Source: CAMYLR01 sp039590215 (GTDB taxonomy: Bacteria > Gemmatimonadota > Gemmatimonadetes > JACCXV01 > JAHWKZ01). Taken from it: 16,057 bases of DNA. This document shows, in pieces, positions 14,683-16,057 of the stretch. Below the pieces are notes generated by a model that searched no databases, was not told where the DNA came from, and worked only from the letters and a program-made list of their open reading frames with translations. Position 1 is the first letter of the stretch; every line of letters starts with the position of its first letter. Both the position numbers and the translations under genes were made by a program. The stretch lies in contig JBDHFX010000026.1 in the NCBI GenBank assembly GCA_039590215.1, forward strand, positions 1 through 16,057, written 5' to 3'.

Positions 14683-15984
14683 ATGACGCTGGAAATGGAG
14701 AACCCCCGCCGCGTGTCTCGCTTTGTCGGTTATCTGCTAGCCGTAGCCGGCGCGGTCGCCTGCGCCGGTAACAAAGCGCCGGTTGCAACCTACGGTCCGC
14801 CGCCCAGAGTCTCGGAGCCCACGCCGAGCCGCACCGAAGAACTCCAGCTCATTCTCGGTGACGAGTTAACTGCGGAGGAGGAAGCTGACCTTCGCGCGAT
14901 TCGACTTGCGCAGTACGATCCGCCAACGGAGCTGCGCCCGCCTGAGCTCGACGAGAGCTTGCAACAGTTGCTCGAGGACGAAGGGGCGGTGCTCGTCGAA
15001 GAGAGCGTCGACTACGACATACCGATCGTTCTTAACGACCGCGTGGAGTGGTGGATCAATTACTTCACCCATCGGATCCGGGGCTCGTTCGAGCGGTACT
15101 TGATTCGCTCCGGTGCTTGGCTGCCGTATCTAAAGACGGAGCTGGCCCAGGCTGGGCTGCCGCGGGATCTGGCCTACATCGTCCTGATCGAGAGTGGGTT
15201 CTCGACTCGCGCCCGGAGCCGAGCGAATGCTGTCGGCCCTTGGCAGTTCATCAGGTCGACGGGTCGCGAGTACGGTCTCAGGATCGACCGTTGGGTAGAT
15301 GAGCGAAGAGACTACGAACGAGCAACACAAGCGGCGATCGCGTATCTGTCGGATTTACATGCGATGTTCGGTTCGTGGCACCTCGCGGCCGCTGGATACA
15401 ACGGTGGGCAGGGTCGGCTCAAGCGCACGATGTTGCGCGACAACGCGGTGAACTTCTGGGAGCTGACGAGCTTGCGCAACGAAACCATGAACTACGTGCC
15501 AAAACTTCTGGCCGCCACAATCGTTGCCAAGCAACCCAGACGTCACGGCTTCTACAGCGTGCCCTACCTCGAGCCGGCAGAGTGGGCCAAGGTCACGGTT
15601 CCAACCTCGGTCTCCATGGATGTGATCGCTGCCGCGGCTGAGGTCCCAACCGACGCGATCGTCGGGTTAAACCCTCATCTTCTGAGGGGTCGCACACCGC
15701 CCGGTGAATCGAACTTCCCGGTCAAGATTCCGATCGATCGCGTCGAGACGTTCCTCAAAAACATCGACGGTGCGATGGCTTCGGGTGGGAGCAGTTCGGC
15801 GACGGTTCGCTCCGTCAGTTTGGCTGAGGCCGATTCGTCGGAGCTGCGGGTCCATCGGGTCCGGCGCGGCGATACCCTGTATGGCATCGCTCGCCGATAC
15901 GGCGTCACGGTGACGGCGATCAAGCAGGCTAACGGACTTCGAAGCAACAAGATCATGCCCGGCACGCGTCTCGAGATCCCGTAA
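14683..15984 (+). CDS. mltD: MltD-like membrane-bound lytic transglycosylase with LysM domain
   Basis: A 433-residue exported enzyme that would cleave the MurNAc-GlcNAc bond of peptidoglycan to the 1,6-anhydro product. A signal sequence at the N-terminus ends in 'GAVACAG', a poor but possible lipobox, so it may be a lipoprotein. The catalytic SLT domain spans about residues 140-270: 'YIVLIESGFS' with catalytic Glu170, 'AVGPWQFI', 'AAGYNGGQGRLK' and 'MNYVPK'. One LysM domain (about 391-433, 'HRVRRGDTLYGIARRYGVTV') ends the protein and should bind glycan. E. coli MltD has two LysM domains, so this is a shorter version. The ATG at 14683 has only a weak AGG upstream; TTG 14677 and ATG 14695 are alternatives. 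It is divergent from the GWxTD gene. Confidence 0.92.
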   Translation: MTLEMENPRRVSRFVGYLLAVAGAVACAGNKAPVATYGPPPRVSEPTPSRTEELQLILGDELTAEEEADLRAIRLAQYDPPTELRPPELDESLQQLLEDEGAVLVEESVDYDIPIVLNDRVEWWINYFTHRIRGSFERYLIRSGAWLPYLKTELAQAGLPRDLAYIVLIESGFSTRARSRANAVGPWQFIRSTGREYGLRIDRWVDERRDYERATQAAIAYLSDLHAMFGSWHLAAAGYNGGQGRLKRTMLRDNAVNFWELTSLRNETMNYVPKLLAATIVAKQPRRHGFYSVPYLEPAEWAKVTVPTSVSMDVIAAAAEVPTDAIVGLNPHLLRGRTPPGESNFPVKIPIDRVETFLKNIDGAMASGGSSSATVRSVSLAEADSSELRVHRVRRGDTLYGIARRYGVTVTAIKQANGLRSNKIMPGTRLEIP

Positions 15985-16031
15985 CGATTCGGTAGCGTAG
16001 CCCCAGAGCGGCGGCTAGCTTGGTTTTTCGC

Positions 16032-16057
16032 ATGCCCGCCACGCCGCCTATTCCCGT
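16032..16057 (+). other. Possible start of a further plus-strand gene, cut by the window edge
   Basis: An ATG at 16032 opens a frame without a stop to the end (eight complete codons, 'MPATPPIP'). There is no Shine-Dalgarno. A TAGCTT hexamer, the same as the -10 proposed for the amidase gene, ends 10 bases before the ATG. This is too short to judge; it is noted only as a possibility. Confidence 0.2.

Overview
The window is chromosomal DNA from a high-GC bacterium, most likely a member of the Gemmatimonadota. That placement is inferred from the gene types: a GWxTD-domain protein, TPR proteins with an HD-GYP remnant in the style common in that phylum, a secreted DUF1028-TPR protein and a DUF885 peptidase-like protein. 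Gene density is high. GTG starts are used, and several genes lack a clear Shine-Dalgarno sequence. There are no tRNAs, rRNAs, insertion sequences, CRISPR arrays or phage genes that I can see.

Layout. 1-1609 (+): the 3' part of a sodium:solute symporter gene that enters from the left edge. 1634-4801 (-): a four-unit minus-strand series. In transcription order it is a TPR protein (4801-3701), a broken TPR/HD-GYP gene (3704-3073), an alpha/beta hydrolase (3036-2350) and a DUF72/YecE protein (2335-1634). 4802-5224: the only long gap, and the most interesting part of the window. 5225-6505 (-): an exported amidohydrolase. 6554-9519 (+): a cell-wall amidase and a DUF1028-TPR protein in an apparent operon. 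9584-13127 (+): glycyl-tRNA synthetase, pterin-4a-carbinolamine dehydratase and a DUF885 protein. 13129-14556 (-): a GWxTD-domain exported protein, convergent with the previous gene and 1 bp from it. 14683-15984 (+): an MltD-like lytic transglycosylase with a LysM domain, divergent from the GWxTD gene.

The main finding is the layered control region in the 4802-5224 gap, read on the minus strand. First come two tandem 14-bp imperfect dyads with a 23-bp period (5125-5087). Next is a match to a sigma-54 promoter with correct -24/-12 spacing (4996-4981). Then comes a well-conserved cyclic-di-GMP-I (GEMM-I) riboswitch aptamer (about 4950-4858), followed by a leader that can fold its own Shine-Dalgarno sequence into a hairpin (4848-4808). 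The dyads lie about 117-155 bp upstream of the predicted start site, where sigma-54 activators normally bind. The gene controlled is a TPR-only protein. Directly behind it, joined by an ATGA overlap, is the wreck of a second TPR gene that still carries the C-terminal end of an HD-GYP (c-di-GMP phosphodiesterase) domain. The leader therefore probably once formed a c-di-GMP feedback loop whose enzyme has since been lost, leaving a c-di-GMP-responsive TPR protein.

The other genes are mostly housekeeping or envelope functions: peptidoglycan remodelling (amidase, lytic transglycosylase), aminoacyl-tRNA synthesis, pterin recycling and exported hydrolases. The amidase gene has a plausible promoter placed so that its transcript would be leaderless or nearly so.
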